A stretch of 64,000 nucleotides of DNA, taken from Denitrobacterium detoxificans (GTDB lineage Bacteria; Actinomycetota; Coriobacteriia; Coriobacteriales; Eggerthellaceae). How positions within the stretch are numbered: position 1 is the first letter of the stretch; each line of letters begins with the position of its first letter. Position numbers and translations under genes: made by a program. Shown here in pieces: positions 18,319 through 25,890 of the stretch. Under the pieces are notes generated by a model. It had not been told where the DNA came from. It saw only the letters and a program-made list of their open reading frames with translations, and ran no database searches. The DNA is taken from assembly GCF_001643775.1 (NCBI RefSeq), contig NZ_CP011402.1, forward strand, positions 372,001 to 436,000, given 5' to 3'.

Positions 18319-20679
18319 ATGAAACCTACGTACATCCTCGCATTCGATACGGCAAACGAAGTCATCGCCCTGGGCTTGGGCGTTCTGCATTCCGAAACCC
18401 GTTCGGTGGAGTGCGTCGCCTCACGTCGCATTCCCGCGCATCGCGCTTCGAACACGCAGTTGCTGCCCGCCATCCAGGAGCTTCTGAACGAAGCGGGCGT
18501 TTCGCGCGATGGCATTGCATGCGTTGCCTGCGGCCGTGGGCCGGGAAGCTTCACGGGCGTGCGCATCTGCATTGCCTCCGCGAAGGGCGTGGCTCAGGCT
18601 CTGCGCGTGCCGCTCGTGGGCGTATCCACGCTCGATGCCATCGCCTGGCAGCTTCAGGCGGCGGGCCATCGCGGCCGCGCGCTCGTGCTAGCCGATGCCA
18701 TGCGCAAGGAAGTCTATCCCGTTCGCTATGAGCTTTCTGACCAGGCTGCCGAGCGCCTGGAGCCCGATACCGTCGTGAAGGCGCAGGCATTCGCCGAATC
18801 CCTCGCGCACGGTGACGGTGTGCTCATTGCGGGCGACGCGCTCGAAAAGTACGCCGAGCTGTTTCAGGATGCGGGCTCTCTTGCCCCACGCGAGCTTTGG
18901 ACGCCCGAAGGCGCGGGCCTGCTTGCGGCTGTGCAGGCGGCCTGGCAGGCGGGTACGGTCGATCCGTTCGATGCTGTTCGTCATGACCCGGCGCTGCTTC
19001 TGCCGGTGTACACGCGTCTTTCCGATGCGGAAGAGAACGAGCGCGTCCGCCTGTCTTCTTCCGAGCCCAAGAACCTGCGCACGGGCGTGCAGCATGCTGG
19101 TGCGCACGATGGGGAAGCGCAGGAGATCGAATACCGCCCCCTCGACGCCGCTCATGCCGCCGACGTTGCCCGGTTGGAAGCTACCGCCATGGGTACCGAT
19201 GCCTGGAACGAGCATTTGGTCGTCGACGAGCTGCCCCGCAAGGATCGCAGCTGGTGGGCTGCGTACGATACCAGCGGCACGCTGGTAGGGTATGCAGGCG
19301 GTTGGATTACCGATGGCCAGTTGCAGATCCTGAAAATTGCGGTGGACCCCGCGTTTCGTCGTCGCGGCATTGCCCGCGTGCTCATCGCTCGCGTGGCCAG
19401 CGATGCGCGCGACCTGGGGGCACGTACGTGCTCGTTGGAGGTGCGCGCAAGCAATGCGGGTGCGCAGTCGTTCTACGCCTCGCTCGATTTCGCGCCCATT
19501 GGCACACGTCCGCATTACTACAGCGACCGCGAGGATGCGGTCATCATGGAAGGCCCGCTTCCGCTTGAAGAGCGTGACGTAGCGGGCATGACGTTGCGCG
19601 TCGACGCTGCCGCCATGCAGGATGCCCCTGCGAATGTGGCGCATCCGCTGATTCTGGCTATTGAGTCGTCGTGCGACGAGACCGCTGCGGCCATCATCGA
19701 CGGCAAGGGCGAAATCCTGGCCGATACCGTGGCCAGCCAAATTGACTTCCATGCGCGCTTCGGCGGCGTGGTTCCCGAAATCGCAAGCCGCAAGCACGTT
19801 GAGGCCATCTGTGGCGTGGTGCAGGTGTGCCTGGAAAGTGCCGCTGCCCGTTTGGGCGTGCCTGCGCTCTCTCTGGCCAACATGGATGCTATTTCCTGCA
19901 CCTATGCCCCTGGCTTGGTGGGTGCGCTCGTGGTGGGCGTTGCCTACGCCAAGGCTGCCGCGTGGGCTGCAGACGTGCCGTTCGTGCGCGTGAACCATCT
20001 GGAGGGGCATCTGTACGCGAACAAGATCGCCACGCCTGACATGACGCCTCCCATGGTGGTTTCGCTCGTCTCGGGCGGGCATACCATGCTCGTGCACGTG
20101 CGTGACTGGGGCGATTATCGCATTCTGGGCTCCACGATCGACGACGCCGTGGGCGAAGCGTTCGACAAGGTGGCGAAGGCCCTGGGCCTGGGCTACCCAG
20201 GCGGCCCCATCATCTCGAAGCTCGCCGCCCAGGGAAATGCGAAGGCCGTTCGCTTCCCGCGCGCCATGATGCATTCGGGCGACCTGCGCTTCTCGCTTTC
20301 GGGCCTGAAGACGGCCGTTATTACGTATATCAACCAGCAGCGTGCCGAAGGCGCCGAGTTGAACCTGCCCGATATTGCCGCAAGCTTCCAGGCTGCGGTT
20401 ATCGACGTGCAGGTGGCGAAGGCGGAAACTGCCCTGCGCGAAACGGGCGCCAGGGAATTCTGCCTGGGTGGTGGCGTGGCCGCCAACCCGGCCCTGCGTG
20501 CTGCCTATGAGCGCATGTGCCGCAAGCGCGGCGTGCGCCTTACCATGCCGCCGCTTTCCGCATGCACCGACAATGCTGCCATGATCGCCCTCGTTGCGCT
20601 CGATCGCTTCAACCAGGGCAAGACGAGCGGGCTCGATGCCGACGCCTGCGCCCATACGAACCTGGAAGAGCCTTACTAG
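18319..20679 (+). CDS. tsaB/rimI/tsaD: TsaB-RimI-TsaD triple fusion (t6A37 synthase plus N-acetyltransferase)
   Basis: One uninterrupted frame of 786 residues holds three proteins that are normally separate. Residues about 4-235: TsaB (AFDTANEV, CGRGPGSFTGVRIG-like GRGPGSFTGVRI). About 268-415: a GNAT acetyltransferase of the RimI type with acetyl-CoA loop FRRRGIARVLI near 345. About 442-786: TsaD, the threonylcarbamoyl transferase (IESSCDETAAAI, GGVVPEIASRKH, metal ligands in NHLEGHLY, SGGHTMLV, and GGGVAANPALR). The t6A enzyme needs a TsaB-TsaD contact, so covalent linkage through the acetyltransferase is striking. The start ATG follows GGGAAAGATA. Linkers are short acidic/Ala-rich stretches (about 240-266 and 415-440). 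Confidence 0.93.
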   Translation: MKPTYILAFDTANEVIALGLGVLHSETRSVECVASRRIPAHRASNTQLLPAIQELLNEAGVSRDGIACVACGRGPGSFTGVRICIASAKGVAQALRVPLVGVSTLDAIAWQLQAAGHRGRALVLADAMRKEVYPVRYELSDQAAERLEPDTVVKAQAFAESLAHGDGVLIAGDALEKYAELFQDAGSLAPRELWTPEGAGLLAAVQAAWQAGTVDPFDAVRHDPALLLPVYTRLSDAEENERVRLSSSEPKNLRTGVQHAGAHDGEAQEIEYRPLDAAHAADVARLEATAMGTDAWNEHLVVDELPRKDRSWWAAYDTSGTLVGYAGGWITDGQLQILKIAVDPAFRRRGIARVLIARVASDARDLGARTCSLEVRASNAGAQSFYASLDFAPIGTRPHYYSDREDAVIMEGPLPLEERDVAGMTLRVDAAAMQDAPANVAHPLILAIESSCDETAAAIIDGKGEILADTVASQIDFHARFGGVVPEIASRKHVEAICGVVQVCLESAAARLGVPALSLANMDAISCTYAPGLVGALVVGVAYAKAAAWAADVPFVRVNHLEGHLYANKIATPDMTPPMVVSLVSGGHTMLVHVRDWGDYRILGSTIDDAVGEAFDKVAKALGLGYPGGPIISKLAAQGNAKAVRFPRAMMHSGDLRFSLSGLKTAVITYINQQRAEGAELNLPDIAASFQAAVIDVQVAKAETALRETGAREFCLGGGVAANPALRAAYERMCRKRGVRLTMPPLSACTDNAAMIALVALDRFNQGKTSGLDADACAHTNLEEPY

Positions 20680-20688
20680 GAGCCTACT

Positions 20689-21459
20689 ATGACCGATTCG
20701 AAATCGCATACCATCGATACGGCTACGGGGAAGGAAGCTCCCGCGGAAATCTCCGAGGAGCGCGTGCTGAACATCTTCACTGAAATCGCCGAGCAGTACG
20801 AGCGCTTCAATCGCTCGTCTAGCTTCCATCAGGACCATAAATGGCTCGATCGCCTGGTGGAGCTTGCGCCTATCACCTCGAGCTCGCGCATACTCGACGT
20901 AGCGGGTGGCACCGGCGAGGTCACCTTCGCCATCTGTCGCAAGGCGCACCCTGCGCACATTCTTCTCACCGACTATACGCCCGCCATGCTGGAAGTGGCC
21001 AAGCGCCGCATTGCCGCGGGTGACGCACGTAGCGTGAACGTCGACACCCAGGTCGTTGACGCCCAGGTCGTTGACGCCCAGAAGATGCCGTTCGAGGATA
21101 ATTCCTTCGATGTGGTCACCATGGCCTACGGCATTCGCAACATGCCCGATCGCATGGCTGCCCTGCGCGAGATTCGCCGCGTGCTCGTTCCCGGCGGCAC
21201 CGCATGCATTCTGGAATTTTCGACGCCGCCGCGTCCTGTTGAACGTGCCTTCTACAACCTATATCTGAAGTGGGGCATTCCCGCTTGGGGGCAGCACTAT
21301 ACGGGCAAGCGCGAGGACTTCGTCTACCTGGCCGATTCTATCAAGGCTTTCCCCGCGCAAGAGGAGTTCTGCGATATGCTGCGCGCGGCTGGATTTGGCC
21401 ACGTGGCATACGAAAACCTGGCCTTCGGGGCGGTTGCCATCCACACGGCGGTGAAGTAG
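20689..21459 (+). CDS. menG: Demethylmenaquinone methyltransferase (MenG/UbiE)
   Basis: A 256-residue class I SAM methyltransferase. The SAM motif LDVAGGTGEVTF is at about residues 68-79, and the UbiE signatures YERFNRSSSFHQDHKW (about 37-52) and MAYGIRNMPDR (about 144-154) are present. It performs the last step of menaquinone synthesis. A 15-bp tandem duplication (21049-21078) gives a doubled VVDAQ at about residues 121-130, just before the KMPF motif, and lengthens the protein by five residues. Starts 9 bases after the TsaD fusion with AGGAG, so it is likely cotranscribed. Menaquinone fits with the cytochrome bd genes further on. Confidence 0.93.
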   Translation: MTDSKSHTIDTATGKEAPAEISEERVLNIFTEIAEQYERFNRSSSFHQDHKWLDRLVELAPITSSSRILDVAGGTGEVTFAICRKAHPAHILLTDYTPAMLEVAKRRIAAGDARSVNVDTQVVDAQVVDAQKMPFEDNSFDVVTMAYGIRNMPDRMAALREIRRVLVPGGTACILEFSTPPRPVERAFYNLYLKWGIPAWGQHYTGKREDFVYLADSIKAFPAQEEFCDMLRAAGFGHVAYENLAFGAVAIHTAVK

Positions 21460-21503
21460 CCGCCTTTCCTGTGTGCATTCCGCCGTGTCCGCTGGTTCAA
21501 TGC

Positions 21504-21509
21504 TAGAAT
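21504..21509 (+). promoter_or_regulatory. -10 box before amidohydrolase gene
   Basis: TAGAAT in the context CAATGCTAGAATG, 30 bases upstream of the start. The same 13-mer occurs before purE (58751-58763). No convincing -35. Confidence 0.4.
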
Positions 21510-21539
21510 GTGCGCTACGAATTCACCAGGAGGACGCCC

Positions 21540-22913
21540 ATGCTGTTGTGCGCTGAATACGTGTTGCCCATCACGTCCGACCCCATCGAGGCGGGCGCGG
21601 TTCTTATTTCCGAAGGCCGTATACGCGATATAGGCCCGGTGGAGCAGCTGCGCGCACGTTATGCGAACGAGGAAATTCGCGATTTCGGCCAGGCGGCCAT
21701 CCTTCCCGGTTTTGTAAATGCCCATTGCCACATGGAGTACACGGTGCTCCGCGGCATGATGCACGACGAGCCGTATGCTACGTGGATGGGTCGCGTCAGC
21801 GCCCTTTCCAGCACGCTCAACGCGGCCGATTTGTACGACTCCACGCTCATTGGCGGTCTTGAGTCCATCGCATCCGGCATTACCTGCGCCGCAAACATCG
21901 CTTCCTCCGAACCCGCCGTGCGCGCCATGAACGACCTTGGCATGCGAGGCATAGCCTATCGCGAGGTGGGGGCCATGGACGGCCGTCGCGTGAACTACGC
22001 AATGCGCCAGGCCATCGAAGACATCGAGTCGTGGCGCGGCATGGTCGATGGCGATCTGCTGCAGATTGGCATCGCCCCTGCTCCGCTCTACGAATGCCAT
22101 CCGCGCGTGTTCACGGAAGCTGCCAAGTACGCGGCCGACACCACGCCGCTTGCCATGCACGTTGCCAGCAGCCGCGAGGAATACGCCTTCATCAAGTACG
22201 GTCGCACGCCGTTTTCCGTCGACGCCATGAAGCGTCGCGGTTACATGGAGGTTCCGCCCTGGCTGCCCACGGGTGCTACGCCCGTCAACTATGCTCTGAA
22301 CTGGGGCGCCTTCGAAGCCGAAAACGTTACGGTCGTGCACGGCGTGCACGTTCGCTGGGATGACATCCAGAAGTTGCGCCAGTATGGCGTGGGCGTGGCT
22401 CATTGCCCGCGTTGCAATGCGAACCTGGGCATGGGCGTTGCGCCCATCGAGGAGTACATGAAGGCCGGCATGGCCATTGGCCTGGGCACCGACAGCCCCG
22501 CTGCCACCGATTCCACCGACATCTTCGCCGAGATGCGCATTGGCATGATGGTCCAGCGTGCGGTCAGCTCGGAAACCAACTGGTTCATCTCTTCGCACGA
22601 CCTGCTGGAAATGGCCACCATTGGCGGTGCGCGCACCATGCACATCGACGATCAGGTTGGTTCGCTGGAAGTGGGCAAGATGGCCGATATCATTGCCGTC
22701 GACCTTTCGGGCTCTCACTCCACGCCCACCAACGACCCGTGCGCGGCAGTGGTGAACACCGCTACCCCGAACGACGTGCTCATGACCATGGTGGGCGGCA
22801 AGGCCCTGTACGACCAGGGCAAGTGGAACATTCAAGCGCCGTTCGGCTCGAGCGTCGCCCAGATGATCAAAACGCGTACGCGCCTGCGCAGGCAGTGCGC
22901 CGACACTTTGTAA
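21540..22913 (+). CDS. Amidohydrolase / nucleoside deaminase-like protein (MTA/SAH or aminofutalosine deaminase family)
   Basis: A 457-residue metal-dependent hydrolase of the amidohydrolase superfamily. Seen: first metal motif NAHCHMEYT (about residues 62-70), HVAS with metal-binding His mid-protein, VVHGVH, and LGTDSPAATDST with the catalytic Asp, then the C-terminal GSLEVGKMADIIAVD of the beta-sandwich. This family includes S-adenosylhomocysteine/methylthioadenosine deaminases and the aminodeoxyfutalosine deaminase MqnX. Lying next to menG raises the possibility of a futalosine-pathway role, but no other mqn gene is present and the metal motif is HCHME rather than the HTHLE I would expect for MqnX, so I leave it unnamed. 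ATG chosen for a perfect AGGAGG 7 bases upstream. Confidence 0.8.
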   Translation: MLLCAEYVLPITSDPIEAGAVLISEGRIRDIGPVEQLRARYANEEIRDFGQAAILPGFVNAHCHMEYTVLRGMMHDEPYATWMGRVSALSSTLNAADLYDSTLIGGLESIASGITCAANIASSEPAVRAMNDLGMRGIAYREVGAMDGRRVNYAMRQAIEDIESWRGMVDGDLLQIGIAPAPLYECHPRVFTEAAKYAADTTPLAMHVASSREEYAFIKYGRTPFSVDAMKRRGYMEVPPWLPTGATPVNYALNWGAFEAENVTVVHGVHVRWDDIQKLRQYGVGVAHCPRCNANLGMGVAPIEEYMKAGMAIGLGTDSPAATDSTDIFAEMRIGMMVQRAVSSETNWFISSHDLLEMATIGGARTMHIDDQVGSLEVGKMADIIAVDLSGSHSTPTNDPCAAVVNTATPNDVLMTMVGGKALYDQGKWNIQAPFGSSVAQMIKTRTRLRRQCADTL

Positions 22914-22925
22914 GAAGGAAGTACC

Positions 22926-23129
22926 ATGGCAAAGAAGCAGAAGATGTCTGCCAAGCAGCGCGAGGCACGGCTCGAAGCGGCCCGCGCGCGCGAGGAAGCA
23001 GCTCGCCTGAAGAAGGAACGTTCCGAGCGCTTGAAGCGTATCGGCATCGTTATTGTGTGCATCATTCTCGTTCTCGCACTTGGCGTGCCCACGGTTGCCC
23101 TCAGCTTCCTCTCGGGTGGCGCTGCGTAG
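22926..23129 (+). CDS. Small single-span membrane protein, unknown function
   Basis: A 67-residue protein. The first 38 residues are a highly charged Lys/Arg/Glu/Ala amphipathic helix, likely coiled coil, followed by one hydrophobic span (about 40-62) and a short Gly/Ala tail, so it should be anchored with the charged part in the cytoplasm. It starts 12 bases after the amidohydrolase gene with AAGGAAG upstream, so it is probably the last gene of that unit and is expressed. I do not recognise a family. The tail resembles the small helper proteins often seen before tat genes only in general character. Confidence 0.6.
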   Translation: MAKKQKMSAKQREARLEAARAREEAARLKKERSERLKRIGIVIVCIILVLALGVPTVALSFLSGGAA

Positions 23130-23205
23130 TCGAATACGGTAGAATTTCACGTTTGGTAACGGTAGGCGCGAAAGCGTCGCACGGTAGTAAGTAAGAGGTT
23201 TTTCA

Positions 23206-23799
23206 TTGTTTGGAATTGGTGCAAACGAGCTTCTGCTCATTTTGCTCTTCGGGTTCCTCATCTTCGGGCCCGATAAGCTTCCGGCAATGGCGAAGACCAT
23301 TGGTCGCGCTATCGCCAAGTTCCGCAACGCTCAAAACGAAATGAGCGATGTCATCAAGAAGGAAGTCTACGATCCCGACGCCGAGGATCCGTTCAAGAAT
23401 CCCCTCGACGCCATCAGCAAGATCGAGAACGACGTCAAGAAGGAAGACAAGGGCGAAAGCTTTACGGCTCGCAAGGCTCGCTACGACAAACAGCGTGCCG
23501 CGCGCAAGGCCGCCGAGGAGCGCAAGGCTGCCAATGAGGCCAAGAAGGCCGCCGAGGCTGCGGGCGCAACCGCGGTAGCAGCGGAAGCTGCGCCCAAGGA
23601 GGAGGCCCCGAAGAAGGCCGCTCCCAAGGTTTCCGCCGACGAGCTGTATGGCACGAAGCCCGTTGCCAAGCGCCCCGTGCGCAAGGCCGCGTCCAGCGAT
23701 GCCAAGGCTCCCGAGCCCGTTTCGGCTCCCAAGAAGAATGCAACCGCCGGCAGCAAGGCCGAAGCCAAGCCTGCCACCAAGGAAGAGAAGGGGGAATAA
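23206..23799 (+). CDS. tatA: Twin-arginine translocase subunit TatA/TatB
   Basis: A 197-residue protein starting at TTG (AAGAGG upstream at suitable spacing). Residues 1-22 are the short Tat membrane helix with FGIGANELLLILLFGFLIFGPDKLP, including the FGP hinge and following amphipathic helix (about 26-45) typical of TatA/TatB. The remainder is a long Lys/Ala/Glu-rich cytoplasmic tail. The length and tail resemble TatB, but it is the only TatA/B gene next to tatC here, so it may serve both roles in a two-component system, or another tatA may lie elsewhere. Operon with tatC 3 bases later. Confidence 0.88.
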   Translation: MFGIGANELLLILLFGFLIFGPDKLPAMAKTIGRAIAKFRNAQNEMSDVIKKEVYDPDAEDPFKNPLDAISKIENDVKKEDKGESFTARKARYDKQRAARKAAEERKAANEAKKAAEAAGATAVAAEAAPKEEAPKKAAPKVSADELYGTKPVAKRPVRKAASSDAKAPEPVSAPKKNATAGSKAEAKPATKEEKGE

Positions 23800-23802
23800 G
23801 AC

Positions 23803-24654
23803 ATGCCTATCGGTCCTGCGCGAATGCCCCTCTTCGATCACCTGGGCGAACTGCGTATGCGCTTGGTTCGCATCGTGGTCTGCATGCTTATCGCCGTATG
23901 CGTTTTCTACATGGCAACTCCTACGTTGTCTCAGTTCCTGCTTGCACCTGTAGCTGAATACATGCCCACCGACGCCAATGGCAACGTGACCATGATCGTC
24001 CTGGGTGCGTTCGATGCCTTCGCGGTGCGTTTCACCATTGCCCTGTGGGCGTCGGTTGTTGCCTGCATGCCGGTTATCATCTGGCAGCTGCTGGCCTTCT
24101 TCCTGCCCGCGCTGAAGCCCAACGAGCGCAAGTGGTTCATCCCCACGTTTGCCATTGCCTGCGCGCTGTTCGTGTTCGGTACGGTGTTCTGCTACAACAT
24201 CATCCTCGACCCGGCGTTCCAGTGGCTTACCGACCAGGCGGCCGGCTTCGCCACCATCACGCCTCAGGCCGACAAGTGGGTTGACATCATCATCAAGTTC
24301 GAAATTGGCTTCGGTGTCGCGTTCGAGCTTCCCCTGGTGGTGTTCTACCTCACCATCTTCGAAATCGTCCCGTATGCCAAGCTGCGTTCCCTGTGGCGCG
24401 AGGTGTACATCGGCCTCATGGTGCTTTCCGCATTCATCACGCCCGATGCTTCTCCCGTCACCATGGTCCTTCTGTTTGGCGCCATGCTGGCTCTGTACGA
24501 GCTCAGCCTGCTGGCATCCCGCCTGGTGCTGGGTCGCCGCATCAAGCAGCAGAAGCTCGAAATGGAACAGCAGGCCAAGGAAGACGCCGAATGGGAAGCC
24601 GAATGGGCCGAACGTCAGCGTCAGCGCAAGCTCGAGCGTGAGTCGGAAGACTAG
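23803..24654 (+). CDS. tatC: Sec-independent translocase protein TatC
   Basis: A 283-residue polytopic protein, six predicted membrane helices. Family hallmarks: N-terminal FDHLGELRMRLVR (residues 11-23), the conserved signal-peptide receptor site, and the ALKPNERKWFIP loop after helix 2, then FGVAFELPLVVFYL. The C-terminal 40 residues are a charged coiled coil. TatC recognises RR-signal peptides of folded proteins. Starts 3 bases after tatA and ends 3 bases before hypA, so Tat and hydrogenase-maturation genes share a transcript here. A likely Tat substrate is encoded at 25891-27357. Confidence 0.96.
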   Translation: MPIGPARMPLFDHLGELRMRLVRIVVCMLIAVCVFYMATPTLSQFLLAPVAEYMPTDANGNVTMIVLGAFDAFAVRFTIALWASVVACMPVIIWQLLAFFLPALKPNERKWFIPTFAIACALFVFGTVFCYNIILDPAFQWLTDQAAGFATITPQADKWVDIIIKFEIGFGVAFELPLVVFYLTIFEIVPYAKLRSLWREVYIGLMVLSAFITPDASPVTMVLLFGAMLALYELSLLASRLVLGRRIKQQKLEMEQQAKEDAEWEAEWAERQRQRKLERESED

Positions 24655-24657
24655 GCC

Positions 24658-25014
24658 ATGCACGAGCTGGGCATGATGACGGGCGTCGTCGACGCCGTTT
24701 CCGAAGCCGCTCGCAACGCGGGTGCTACCCGCGTGCTGGAAGTGAACCTTTCGGTGGGCGAGATGACGGAAGCCATCGAGGATTGCCTGGTCTTTGCTTT
24801 CGAAGCGCTTACGGAGGGCAACGAGCTCATGGAAGGTTCCAAGCTGAACCTCACCATGGTGCATCCGCACAGTAGGTGCCTGGAATGCGGCGTCGAATTC
24901 GATCACGACCGCTTCCACATGACCTGTCCGGAATGCGGTTCCATCGCAACCGAGCTGCTTGCGGGGCGCGATTTGCAAATCGACAACATTGAGGTCGATA
25001 TCCCCGAAGAGTAG
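24658..25014 (+). CDS. hypA: [NiFe]-hydrogenase nickel incorporation protein HypA
   Basis: A 118-residue nickel metallochaperone. It begins MHELG, where the N-terminal Met-His-Glu is the nickel site of HypA, and has the zinc-binding pair CLECG ... CPECG at about residues 77-80 and 91-94. HypA passes nickel to HypB and on to the hydrogenase large subunit. The gene begins 3 bases after tatC, tying hydrogenase maturation to the export machine used for periplasmic-facing hydrogenases. No hydrogenase structural genes lie in the window. Confidence 0.95.
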   Translation: MHELGMMTGVVDAVSEAARNAGATRVLEVNLSVGEMTEAIEDCLVFAFEALTEGNELMEGSKLNLTMVHPHSRCLECGVEFDHDRFHMTCPECGSIATELLAGRDLQIDNIEVDIPEE

Positions 25015-25035
25015 CAATCGCTTCATTGCCATTGT

Positions 25036-25066
25036 GGGTCGTGCGCGTAAGCGCGCGGCCCTTTTT
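25036..25066 (+). terminator. Hairpin between hypA and hypB
   Basis: GC-rich stem (GGTC-GTGCGC with GCGCGC-GGCC, small mismatches) around GTAA, followed by CTTTTT. It looks like an intrinsic terminator for tatA-tatC-hypA. hypB would then need its own promoter; a CATAAT box is at 25130-25135. Confidence 0.6.
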
Positions 25067-25168
25067 GCGCTTGCAGCCGTCTGATGCGCGCTTTCACACA
25101 ATCTTGCGTATTCGTGTGCAGGGTTGTGCCATAATAGCGCCTGAAACAACGTCGAAGGAGCGCATGTC

Positions 25169-25819
25169 ATGCATATCGATATGAAGCAGCCCATTCTGGA
25201 CAAGAACGATCGTCTTGCGCAGGAAAACCGCCGTCTGTTCGCGGAGAAGCGCGTGTTCGTGTTGAACATCTTGGCAAGCCCCGGCTCGGGCAAGACGTCT
25301 ACCATCCTTGCCACCATCGAGGCTCTGCGCGACGAGTTCAACATCGCCGTCATCGAAGGTGACATTGCCAGCAGCGTCGATTCCGAGAAGATCAAGGCCC
25401 AGGGCATCGCCGCCGTGCAAATCAACACGGGCGGGGCGTGCCACCTGGAAAGCGACATGATCAAGCGCGCGGTCGACGTGCTCGACCTGGACAATCTCGA
25501 CCTCATCCTGCTGGAGAACGTGGGTAACCTGGTATGTCCTACCGATTTCGACCTGGGCGAGAACGCCAAGGTCATGATTCTTTCCGTACCCGAAGGCGAC
25601 GACAAGCCGCTGAAGTACCCGGGCGTGTTCCAGGTATCGCAGGCCGTCATCCTGAACAAGGTCGACACCATGCCCGTGTTCAATTTCGACGAGGAGGCGT
25701 TCGACAGCCACATCGAGCGTTTGAACCCCCAGGCCCCTGTGTTCCGCATCAGCGCCACCACGGGCGATGGTGTGGAGGAATGGGCCGAATGGCTCGCCGA
25801 GCAGATTCGCGCGCTGTAG
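25169..25819 (+). CDS. hypB: Hydrogenase nickel incorporation GTPase HypB
   Basis: A 216-residue SIMIBI-class GTPase with P-loop ASPGSGKT (about residues 37-44), EGDIASSVDSEKI, the GTPase metal site GGACHLE (conserved Cys-His), VGNLVCP, and the NKVD base motif. It releases nickel to apo-hydrogenase on GTP hydrolysis. The N-terminus has neither the CxxCGC high-affinity nickel motif nor a histidine-rich stretch, so it lacks the storage function seen in some HypB. Start ATG follows GAAGGAG. It lies 154 bases after hypA beyond a terminator-like hairpin. Confidence 0.94.
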   Translation: MHIDMKQPILDKNDRLAQENRRLFAEKRVFVLNILASPGSGKTSTILATIEALRDEFNIAVIEGDIASSVDSEKIKAQGIAAVQINTGGACHLESDMIKRAVDVLDLDNLDLILLENVGNLVCPTDFDLGENAKVMILSVPEGDDKPLKYPGVFQVSQAVILNKVDTMPVFNFDEEAFDSHIERLNPQAPVFRISATTGDGVEEWAEWLAEQIRAL

Positions 25820-25851
25820 CCTGCTAGGCTGCGCGTAACCCCGCATATGCA

Positions 25852-25886
25852 AAAGGCGCCGTTGGGAGAGAACCAGCGGCGCCTTT
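25852..25886. terminator. Bidirectional terminator between hypB and the Tat-exported protein gene
   Basis: Near-perfect inverted repeat AAAGGCGCCG ... CGGCGCCTTT with an inner TTGG/CCAG pairing, located between the 3' ends of two convergent genes. Confidence 0.65.
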
Positions 25887-25890
25887 GTCG

